A DNA stretch of 64,000 bases from Apostichopus japonicus (Eukaryota > Echinodermata > Holothuroidea > Aspidochirotida > Stichopodidae). Both the position numbers and the translations under genes were made by a program. The notes under the pieces are model-generated. The model had not been told where the DNA came from, ran no database searches, and saw nothing but the letters and a program-made list of their open reading frames with translations. How positions within the stretch are numbered: position 1 is the stretch's first letter; each line of letters opens with the position of its first letter. Of this stretch, positions 12,275 through 23,700 are shown piece after piece. The stretch spans positions 22,062,489-22,126,488 of the forward strand of contig NC_092572.1 of the NCBI RefSeq assembly GCF_037975245.1, in the 5' to 3' direction.

Positions 12275-14420
12275 ATTCCATTAGATCTTTTGGTACTATT
12301 ATGCTTAAGATGTACAACTACCTCTTTGATGCTGCTGCACATAATTTACAATTATATTAAAGGTATTCTGTATTGGCCCAAAATTATAGCATGCTATAAT
12401 CGCTAGATGTTTTCAAAGAATACTTTCCTGGAGGTCACTACCCTCCAATGGTTCACAGACATTCTACATTGAGCACACAAGATGACTGAATGTCTCAGTG
12501 AGAAAAATTTCCTCAAGAGTGGTAATAAAAACAGTTCAGAATTTTAAGCAAAGATGACCATATTTGGCCAACACAGCATACCTTCATTGGGCTACATAAC
12601 ACAATGCAATTTAATTGTGCAGATTCTTGAATTAATATAATGGGTAAGAATGTTAAATTAGGAGAAAACTAGAAACTTCAAACATGAATACTACACTGCA
12701 TAAACGTGATATGAATAATCAATGCAATAGCATGTTTATATCAATCTAGGAATATTCATGCATAATGTACAATATGGTGAAGCAACACTTAAAGTTGGTA
12801 ACATATGTGTATACTAGTAAAACCTTGACTAAAAAATGTTACATTTACTAATGTATGATCACATTTTCTCAACAATTAGAAACTGCCACAACCCATTACT
12901 AGGCATGTCAGGTATTAAACCATGTAACAATTTTCATTTACATCGATGAATACATTTGTAAAATTAAGGTGTGCCAATCTTTTAACATTAACATAAATCT
13001 CTATTGACCACAAATATTACTTTCAGGTTGTCTGTTATGATTATGCTGTATCACTGTCACCTTAAAAATCTGGTATCACTCAAAAAGTGCATTACTTTGG
13101 CATAACATTGGTAAAAAAGACCATAACTCCCACTTTTATAAAATGGCTCAGCAAAAAATTGAGAAACTTGGAGAATATTGGGATAAACAATAATAACTTA
13201 CTAATAAAAACAATTTGTATGTAAACAACTAACTTTGCAAATCAATGCAGGTACATCAACATGCTTTTGTTTATGATCAAACCCATCAGTTCTCACTGAC
13301 CATGAATGTTGCATCAACACAATAATGGTTTACATGATAAGACCTGTATGTTACTAAGTTGTAAATTAATAACTCTAAAACATACCTTAACTCTAATGTA
13401 TGATTAATTATACAGTTCTTAGTGCTTTAACATTTCATGTTGATTTATCTTGAATACAACAGTACACTCAAAAAGTTGCATTAGAGTGGTGCATGTTTAT
13501 GTGCACCACCCCCACCCCACCAACCAAATTTTGTTGTGACAGAACAAGCCACAATATATGGAACTTTCTTGTCACTGATCTAATTGTTCCAGCAATTGTC
13601 TCCATGATTTTATTTATATGTGCATCAAGCATTACAAAGATTATCGATAACAACTTCCTGGTCTTGGTATAAATTGACAAAAACAAAATCAAATCGAGCA
13701 AAGATACGGTGATGCTTAAGTTTAGGCCTATGATTGTGAATGATCACCATTAACCATCTGTGTTGAGTGTAACCGAGGCTAACTGAGGAAGACTAGCATA
13801 CAATTAGTCTACACTAAGCTTGCTTCAACTAGGCTGAACGTTAAACCTTAATCACTATACCCCTCTATGTTTATTGTAGACCCCACAATTTATCACAAAA
13901 TATTACTGTACACAATTTGCTATTCTTAATGCTCATCAATCTTGGTTTGAATGTATAAAAAATTTACTGGCTTAGATAATTTGCTTAATATCAACTAATT
14001 GCTGTTTGGCCTTCTTATTACACCCAGTTCTAATTGTATTAACAGCTTATTATTGACTTTACTATATGACACCTTTTATAAAGTTGCATTAGTGTTCCAA
14101 CTAAATTTTCGCCCCCAACTTTGCTCTTCGTCATAACAAGGCATGTCACAGCACTTCAAACTTGTAGTTGCCCCTGATCTCACTGTTTCACCAATATTGT
14201 AATGTTTAGTATTATATATCATTTAAGTGTATTAAGAATTACCCAAATTATCATTTTACACATTATTTGTCTTGTAAAATTGTGCTAACAAACTAAATCC
14301 CTGAAAACAACACTATGCAAATCCAGCAAACAATCTGAAAAACATAACTAACAATAATTCTGGGTCAACAAATAACAGAAAAACAATAGAACTTGAAGAA
14401 AAGTCACAAAATGAAATAAA
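12275..14420. other. Left internal, gene-free part of the CACTA-like element
   Basis: This AT-rich stretch lies between the 77-bp array and the last exon of the nine-exon gene. It should include that gene's 3' UTR. The only sizeable ORF (13468-13701, minus) has no recognisable motif. No further repeat could be made out. Confidence 0.55.
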
Positions 14421-14705
14421 TCATGCTTGAAGTTTTGCAATTAATGAAATGATCTTTTGAGGCAATTTCCCCTTGTCTTTGCATTGCAGCAGAACATTTT
14501 GCAGAAATGTCAGTGTTCCTTTTACTTTGCCGTTATACTGTATGTTGAAAACATAATATGTTGCCAGCAGGATTAGAACTGCCTCAGGGAAAGATGCTGC
14601 AGTACTGCATTTTTCGTTTTCTGCAATGATTGTTATGTTTGATGGGTCCAGCGGATCCCCAGTGTATGTTATGACCGGTGTGCTGATTTCAACATCCGAG
14701 CTAAC
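14421..14705 (-). CDS. Exon 9 of the nine-exon gene (C-terminus and stop)
   Basis: The acceptor is ATTGTTTGATAG. It is open for 94 codons (residues 409-502), then TGA at 14421-14423. It includes TPVITYTGDPLDPSN, a hydrophobic helix around AVLILLATYYVFNIQY, and a C-terminal LTFLQNVLLQCKDKGKLP stretch. I see no canonical AATAAA close downstream on the minus strand, so the transcript end is unknown. Confidence 0.83.
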   Translation of the reverse strand, partial: VSSDVEISTPVITYTGDPLDPSNITIIAENEKCSTAASFPEAVLILLATYYVFNIQYNGKVKGTLTFLQNVLLQCKDKGKLPQKIISLIAKLQA

Positions 14706-17700
14706 CTATCAAACAATGAAATAAATAGGATGATTAATTCCTGATAACACATTTTCAAAGGTAATCCAGCTTCTTCAGAATCACATACACTAAACTTGCA
14801 TTTGATAATATTACTTGGGAGCTGATTTGAATAAGCATCATTTCTAGCTATAAATGAATATTGCGAATGTTTCTATAACTCAGGGTATATATAAACCAGA
14901 ATGTCAAATAACTTAGTGATTCCTTGCCATTATGAAGCAACATTAGATGGCATATTTTCCAACTTCCACCGTGCTGACCTGATATCACCAGAAGTGCCAT
15001 TGGCCTTAGAGTATCGAATAATAGGTGCCTATATAAGAAGATTGAATTTGAAACCAACTATCATTTCTTCAGCGATCAACTTTATTAAGACTTGGCTCTA
15101 ATTGAAGACAAGTGAACTGTGACCTCCATACAATACATTCGGGATTTGCTACTTACCAAATGCTACCTAAATTCAATTCATGATATGTGGTGGTAATTAA
15201 AGGGTTCAGGTTTTCATGTTTGTTGATCTCAAATGACCTCTGACCACAATCAAAAACAGGAAGAACCACCTACTCACCAAGGGTTACCTTGTGTTATCTT
15301 TTAATTCAAAGAAAAAATAGGGATCATCTGCTCACCAGGGCTATCTACATATTACTCTTGAAGTGCAAACCATCTTTCACTTCTTGAGGTATAGTGTTTA
15401 CAAACCGAGGCCTCACACACACCCCGATCAGCATTGCATAGATTTCTTTGGCCTTAGAAGGGTTATCGACATATTACTCTTTACATCTTTTGCAAGTTTA
15501 CAAATAATACACCAACTAATGAAAGGGTTATTAAAATGGGAAGCTTACATCATCATCACTGTTTATAAACAGAAAGTTGCGATCTTCTTTCAGGAAGCCA
15601 GGTAGTATCCAGAGAGCTGCGGTCCATGTAGCATCTGTAGCAGAAATAAACACTGAAGTTATTGTCTTCATTCAGTGTAAATGAATGTAAAATGTAACAC
15701 AACAGTAAAAAATTTCATGCTGATTTCCTGAAAATAACATAATGATTTAGTAAGTTGATGTAGTGTATCAATGCAGTTTTATCTCTGCACTCTTAAAAAT
15801 AACTACATTGAAGTGTTCCTTAATTAATGTTTTATTGCAGGATTCAGTAAACCATCTAATTCATCCAATGACGACACTGTTGCTACTTTGCCTCATATGG
15901 TCACAACTTGTCTCCTTGCTCAGATTATCCTGTATATATGAAACAGGATTGGCCACATTTTTCTTCATTATCTTGAAAGACCTTGGATTTTTTTTTAAGT
16001 TTTCAAACATCTGCCATCAGTTTAACTAATTTATATTTTAAGAAGCTGACAAAATGCTTGTCTCAACTGAAACTGTTAAGACATATCTCCTAGTCTACAT
16101 AATAGTAAACTTTTTTATTATTTTTGGTAATTAACTCAGCACTTTGAGATGTTAACTTACCCCTTTTGTCTTTTTCTGTCAATTGCTGAATAAAGTTGTT
16201 GTATTCAACAAGGAATCGAAGAGTGCCCTTTGAGTGATTTGTGTTGTAGGTGATGATCTTTGCTGCAATGTCATCAAGATTTTTGTAGAACATCTCCGAC
16301 ACTGCATCCCAACTGATGATGGCTGAAAAATCTTCTATGATCTATGAATTAAGGTAATAAAAAGGATGATAATGACATTGTATTAATAAATAACTTTCAA
16401 ACAGGAACTTTCAGCCAAGTATTCGTGTTAGATCATTAAGTCAGTAAAAGAATCTTGTTTTGGCAGTTACTCATGATTTTCTTCAGTCAAACCTCTATTT
16501 TAGTAGAAATTCTAAACATTCAAATACTCTTACATATCATCCATGGTATTTAGATTCACCTACTTTTTTTAAAATCCCTGTCAAAGCTAACAATGTGTTT
16601 CTTCCATGGTAAATAAAACAGCTATGATTAGCTCACTTGGCAGGTTAATTTGTGGCAAAATGCACTCATGACCCTTTTCCTTGAACTTTGTCTACCTCAA
16701 ATGATTCTTGAACTAAAAAAGGTAGGAATCATCTACTAACCAAATGCAATCAACATTCTAAGGGATTTTTAAGAAGCCAGTAACTGACAATTTTAACACT
16801 TATTGCACTGTGTTTCATGAATATCAGCTATGATTCAAGGAAGCTTCCCTTCCTGAGAAATCCTGAGAGCAAGCTATGCAGCATGAACACAAGTTCATTC
16901 ACCCTTACATACACAAGCCTTAATATTGGCTTATGATTTCGTCAAACCAACAATTTCCAGTGTAGAACATTATAATCATAAGTCTTAATAATTAGGAATC
17001 ATATGTTTGAAATTACCTGTTCTGCACAAAATAGAGTAGGAAATTTGCCTCTGATTTCTGCTATTGGTGGTTTCTCCTCAAGTACAAGTCTCCTTCTCTC
17101 TCCAAATGTCAGTGCCATTAATGACTTAATTTTGTTCTTGTCTTGTTTTTTCTTTGTTGATTCCTTTTGTAGTTCCTTAATGTGCAGTTTGATAGTCTCC
17201 TCTGTTTCACCCTCAGGTAGAGTCCAATCAGCTCCGTCTTTTCGTTCTCCCTCGTCAGTTGTTGCATGTGTAGATGTCTTCCTCTTCTTCACAACTACAT
17301 CCCTCGTCATGTGTCTCCTCTCATTTCTGAACTTATCTTTGAGTGCATTTTTCAATGCATCCTACAAAACCAAGATGCAAAAATGAATGGAAGCTGCAGT
17401 ATGATGAGATAATCTGATATCAATGTTACATATTCTGTTAAAATACCTTTCTTCAGTCTGGACTTGTAATTTAAAGAGCTATGAAATTGTGATGAACACT
17501 TGAACAAAAAGTATATTGTAATTTTGTTACAAGGTCTTAAAAACAGCTGAACAATTCAAATTAAACTTCAACATTATTGTTAGGTATAAAACTCGGCAAC
17601 CTCACAATGTAATTTATGCACATGTTTCATCATGTCACCTCACCCATTTTAAAGAGTAGACACCTTGATCTTACAAGCATGCACATCTGGACATTCATGT

Positions 17701-20700
17701 CAGATGCATGCACAATGTGTACTGGTTCATGCATCTTCTCAGGTAGGCCAGTAAATTATATGAATATGTATGTATACATATATGTCACAGGAGGGGGCTA
17801 ATGTGCAAACATCTGCATGTATACAAGACCCCAGACTACAATATCCCCCCCTCCCCCACCCACCCTGTGCTGCAGCAGTTCAACCCTTGCATCCACCCAG
17901 TTAAGTTCCCTCAAACTGAAAAGTACTTTTACAAACCAACAGCAAAATTAATCTATAGTGGATGTAAGATTTTGCCCTTGAAATGGCAGGAGAAACAATC
18001 TAGTTTTGAATGCCCCATCATTTGATGTCTTTATTAAAAAGATCCAGCTGTACATAGTTCTTCACTAGCACCAGCTACTGGATATAAAAATGGCTTTTGA
18101 CAATTAAGCAAATACAGTGAAAATAGTCTCCTGTCTACCTGAAAAGCACCAATTTGACTGATACCATTAGTAGTGGTAGTTTTGTACAAAGTAGTCGAAA
18201 TTACACAATCTAGTCAGGTGCTTTTTATATGTACATATACGCCCACCTTCTAGATAATAAATGAAGAGCTTAATCATATACTTACATAAGGCTCACAGAA
18301 TGGTAATTTGATTGCCAAGTTTGGAAAGGACTTTATGACTGCTTTAGCTGCTGTATTGTATTGATCTGTAGTAGGATACCTACAAAAAAGAATATCACTT
18401 TATAGTTGATTCACATACAGGGTTAGTGCCAGCTGTAAAATTTAGGAGGGGGGGGGGCAATTACCCACTTAACCAACTCTTTTGGGGGGGATTTAGTATA
18501 TTGGGGGAGCCTTTTTAAAATGTGGAGTGAAAGGAAAAGATGGTACTGTCTGGGGCTCCAAAAGCTCCAGTTTTTAACCTTCATATCAGCAGGACAGGGC
18601 TTGGTTGGGTCAGACTCATACAGGCCCAATGATCTCCCATAATAGAAATTTCTTATGTTACGGGATACTGCGGACCATCTCTATAGTGGTCTCTTGTATC
18701 ATTCTTGAAGATATATTGTCTAAATTGTTTTGTTTTTACTATGTCATTCTTAATTCCTTGTTTTAGTCTGATGTTGATCTGGGATTGAAATAAACCTTAC
18801 ACACACAAACACCAAAAATTACATTTTTAAAATAATATCAACAACTTATTTTGCAACTTAATAATAACAGTGAAAAGTTCACCCATTTACCCACTAACCA
18901 TCAAGTCCTGCTTGTACTAAGTACCTTACCTAGCACCCCCATTCCCCCCAGACAGGCTGAGTCAGCTAAAAGGCTATGATTTTATATTTGAGGTCGCTGT
19001 CTGAGCTTGTTTGTTTTGGTAATGTGGATATCCCCATCTGAAGTTAAAATATCAACAGAACTTTAACAAAGTTGTAACCACATCATTCCAAGGTTCCACA
19101 ATATTAAAATCTGTAGGTTATTGACACATGACGTCTTTATATGCAAAAAATCAAATGCGAAAATACAGGCTTCCAAAGGTGTTATTGTTCCAGGTTAAAT
19201 AACACCACAATTTCAAAGATGGCATACTTACACATTGACATATTTCAAAGCTAGTAATTCTGAGATGTTGAAAAGTCAAGATTCCAAAGACTTGTGCATT
19301 ATGCATGCGTATGACATTTGAAGGCAAAAATTTACACTGGTTTAGTATTAGTGATTGAAAAGACAAAATATTAATATTCAAATAGGGAAAGGTACTTACA
19401 CAGTAAACAAACACATTTTGTCAAATGTAGCTTGGATTACAGCAGATTTAATTCTGTTGCTGACAGGTCCCCCTTTTAATAGTTCTACCAAGATGTCTCT
19501 CCTAACATCATCTTGATGCAGCTCAAACTTGTTTGGCCATGGCAAGAACTTTTCTTCTTCATGAAAACTATCAAGCATGCAAAAAGGGTAAACAAAACTT
19601 TATTAGCAAAATGTATAGAATTAGCACTTTCAATAAAGTGACCCTAAACAAATTTTACATGAACAATACAGATTATACTTTGACACAGGTTGAACAGCTT
19701 GATTTTCACTACTTCAGCTGTAAGTTGTTGAACATGCATGTCAGTACTTAGCAAAATGTGACTTCATATTAAATGGCCTCTTCAAATAAGGGGCTTTGTA
19801 CTGAACTTCTTTAGGGAATGTGTGGGACTTACTGTTAACCAACCAAGTTCCACCAACCCCCCACCCCCCATACCCTAATATATTGTAGTGATAGCTTAAA
19901 GAGAAAATGCAGTCACCCTGATTTGAATTAGTATACTGTAGTATAATATTTCTATTATGGCTCTTCCTACTCATGTGACAATGTTTTTGTTACTGAATTG
20001 TTGAATTCATGCACCATAACTCTTAGATTTGTCTTTTATATGCAATATTTATGTTCTAAAATGCCATAAAATATAATTGTAAGGTCAGCACCAGAAATTT
20101 GCAAGGTTTAGCTGATATTGCAAATTAGTTTGGGGCAACTGCTTATTCCCTTAAATAAGCTCTTTTTTGCTTCTGTCAAGGTAGGATAATAATTCAAACA
20201 TGAAATGTTACATGTCTTACCTGTCTGAAACATCACTGGTACAAGGTACATCTCTTTCATTTCCAGCCAATATAATGGTGTCATCTGAACTTGAAGAGCT
20301 TGTAAATGAACTGGCACTGAGGCATGCAACTGACAAAGGAAAGGAGTGTCCAAAATATGTATTATAAATTATTTTTCTAATTTGCAAAACCCCAGGATGT
20401 AAAGATTAAATATGTGTTGCTCATAAGTACAAGAAACAAAATAACTGGATTTGCATTGCAATTTGCTACTTACTATTAAATCTTCAACTGCTAACCAATT
20501 TGATATTGATTAGCACTTTCATTAGACAGTAATGCTTTTTGATTGATATTGCAAACTGTAAACTGTTACAATGAAAATTTGAAGTAGTATTCAACTTTGG
20601 CATACCAATTTGTCCCTTGCAGAATACCTTCAGACTGTGATAATTTCTTATCTTAAAGCTTCCCTGAAATTTCAAATATGAATACTATAGTGACTTCCTC

Positions 20701-23700
20701 CTGTCAAATATCCCAAAACTTTCCACTACTGTAGGGGGAAAGCCATGAGGAGAGGTTATGACAATGTACATACATTCATACAAGAATGTTTTATGTGCAT
20801 ATATTATCCTTGGAACTACCCAAGTACCAATAAGTTCCAAATGGGGTTCACACATCATATTATGCCAATAAGGCTCCTTCATGAAATGGTAATAAACATG
20901 CTGCTGATAGGCAAATTTTTCTGGACAACAATCTTTTTGCAATCGTGTACAAGAAGCATTTATACTTACCTTCATCTCTTTCACCAATCACATTCAGTTT
21001 AACTGCTTTATCTTCCATCTGCTCTTCTTCTATATCACCGTCAATGTCCACCCAGTCGTCAAAGTCTTTATCAAAGACCTGAAGCCGAAATTTCTTTATC
21101 CCAAATTGAGATTTGATTTCTGGTTCTACATCACTTGCACTACATAAGAAAACCCTTTTTCTGGATCCATAAGTTACATGGTACCGTTTAAGTGCTTCAC
21201 TGAAGACACAAATATATAGAAACTAAAAAGTTGTTTCTTCTAACCTTTGAAGTTCAAAGTAACAATGATAAGGAATGAGATGCTCTATTTTAAGTATTAA
21301 TGTTTCTCTAAACAAAGTACTTAAGTGTTACCATTCTCTGATTTTGATTTGTGTAAATTGATAAGGGTAAATGACAAGCAAAATCTTCATAAGCAAATAT
21401 GACCCATTTTTGTTGAAAACACAATACATAGCTATGGAAATGTTGACTGTAACCAATAGTGCGCAAAACCATCAAAACAAAATACACTTTACCACCTTTG
21501 ATAAAGATTGCATCTATTTTGCCAAATTCATGCAACCTATTTTCTCTTGCCTCTAGAACCATGCAACAACCTTTTGCATACAATGAACTGTGTAATTCAA
21601 CAAAAGCTAATGTATGCACTTCTTCAATGCTTGGAAATTGACTTTTCAAAGCTCTCTGAATCCCATCACAAAACTGATGTAACTTTTGAATGTCCCCTCC
21701 TGAGTTGGATGTCATTTTGTCATCCAAAAAATTCTGACCAGCTCCATAATAGCACATAAGTAATTGATGACGCCTTGCCAATGTCTTACACAAATTCCGC
21801 CTGTTTTTCTGCCTATTGGCAATTTCTTTGAAATATGCATGTTTAGCTTCAAACCTCATTGTCCAGCAGTGAACAAGAGGTCCATATTTCAATATTGAAC
21901 GAGGGTAATGCAATAAGTAATGACTTTTGGGTTTAATTCTATCTTCAGGAAAGAGCTCTTTCAGAGCAACCAGAAATCCATGCACCAAATATACCAAGTA
22001 TGCAACCATTTCACATGGTATAGAGGGAGCAAATGTAATTTCACAAATATCCATAAGTGACAAAAATAGTTCCCAGTATTCATTTCCCTCTGGAATTGAG
22101 CTTCCTATGATTAAAGGCAATAATCTCATCAGGCACCATGTTTGAGATGCTGTTTGTTTGATTTTGAAACTTCCCAGGTTAGCAGTGGTATTGCAAGTTG
22201 GTTTGCTTTTCTGATCACTTTTTCCAAAGGGAAAAAGTTTCAAAGCACTGTTAAAAGATTCCAAAGTGAAAAAGCCATCCTGAATAAATGTTGTCACAAC
22301 CTTCGTCATTAATTCTGGAACAAGTCCTTCGAGCAAATCATGAGCTGGATCAGGTGGTAGACAACTGATTACATCAAAGTATTGCAAATCTGACAAAACA
22401 GATTTAGAAGCTACTCCATAAACATGCCTAAGACCTTGATTTTCCATAACTAACTGCACCTGATGTTTGTGACCAACACTTGTTCTTTCGATTAAACTGG
22501 ATGAATCAAAATGATCTTGAATGTCATTACTACTTGCCATGCAAAATCTACATATTCTACCAGCATGAAAATGTTGCTGAAAGCCTCCTAACTGATGTGC
22601 TGCCAAGTTATCCATGGAAACCAAACTAATGCAACCCTTGAATGTAAACTCCTCCTGGTTTAAAGTTGTTATTGTCACCCCCTTACTTTCTAAGACTTTA
22701 ACATCCTCAAGAAGCGGTTTGAGCACTTTCCCAAAGCCATACTGTTTTATTAATCTTGTACAGCAGAGGCAAACAAGCTGAATTGATGACAATTTTGACC
22801 GAAACTTTGGGGATAAATTTCCAAGAACAAAATAAAATGCAGCAACTTTGTAGCTGTTAGCTTTATTTCTAAGTGGGTTCACCACACCAAAATCATCATA
22901 ATAAAAATGAACTTGGAGTGCATGTGGCTCCAAAGAGAATAGGGGATGATTTTGAAATGCTTCACCATCACAGTAATCCTCATATCGCTTGTCCCCATGT
23001 CTAGAACGGGACTTCAGAACTTCTGCTAAAATATCATCATGACTTAAAAGACTTTTTAGAGTATCAAGCAATGGTACATAAATGAATGTATCATCTTTCC
23101 CACAGGTGGAACCTAGCACATGTTCAACTGGCTCAACTAAACCAAAATGCTCCTTATAAAAAGCTGTCTGTTTATAGTCTGAGGCCAACTTTTCAAAGAT
23201 GTTATTTTTCTTTTCAAACTTTTCATCGATAAAGTTAAAGATATCAGGATTTTTAGCCACTGTGAAACCAGAAGCTGAAAGTTTTTCTTTGATCTCTGTG
23301 CTATCATCCCTTGAACTGTTATAGATGAGTTCAGATAGCTCTAATATTATGCTATTTGTAACAGTAAGTGGTAGTTTATGCTTCTCTTTCATGCCTAAGA
23401 TGAAAAGAGCAAAGTCTCTTTCCGTGGATCTTTCACCGATTTCTCTGATGTGTGATCCATCACCCAGAGCAGCAGCATCGATAGCACTTATTCCAGTTGA
23501 TTCTGCAAGACTATTTTTATGCGAATTATGAGTCACATCATCAACTTCTAAACCAATGTTTTCCATCACTAGACTTGTGCCTACTTCAGTATCCTCATGC
23601 CCACCAGAGTTACTGTCATGCCTTATGTTAACATCGAACACTCTTTTATGAAATTTCCGCAGATGGGAATAAAACGTGCTGAACACCCGATATTTTCTTT

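Noticed and set aside
17003-17386. 127-codon plus-strand ORF
   Set aside because: It is antisense to exon 6 of the nine-exon gene, whose phases and splice sites are coherent on the minus strand.
21200-21330. Splicing of the 843-codon ORF straight into exon 2 at 21199 using the ATG-GTAACA donor near its stop
   Set aside because: The phase does not fit (phase 0 into an exon that needs two preceding bases), and the ORF has its own stop at 21308-21310. The exon at 24188-24198 fits exactly.
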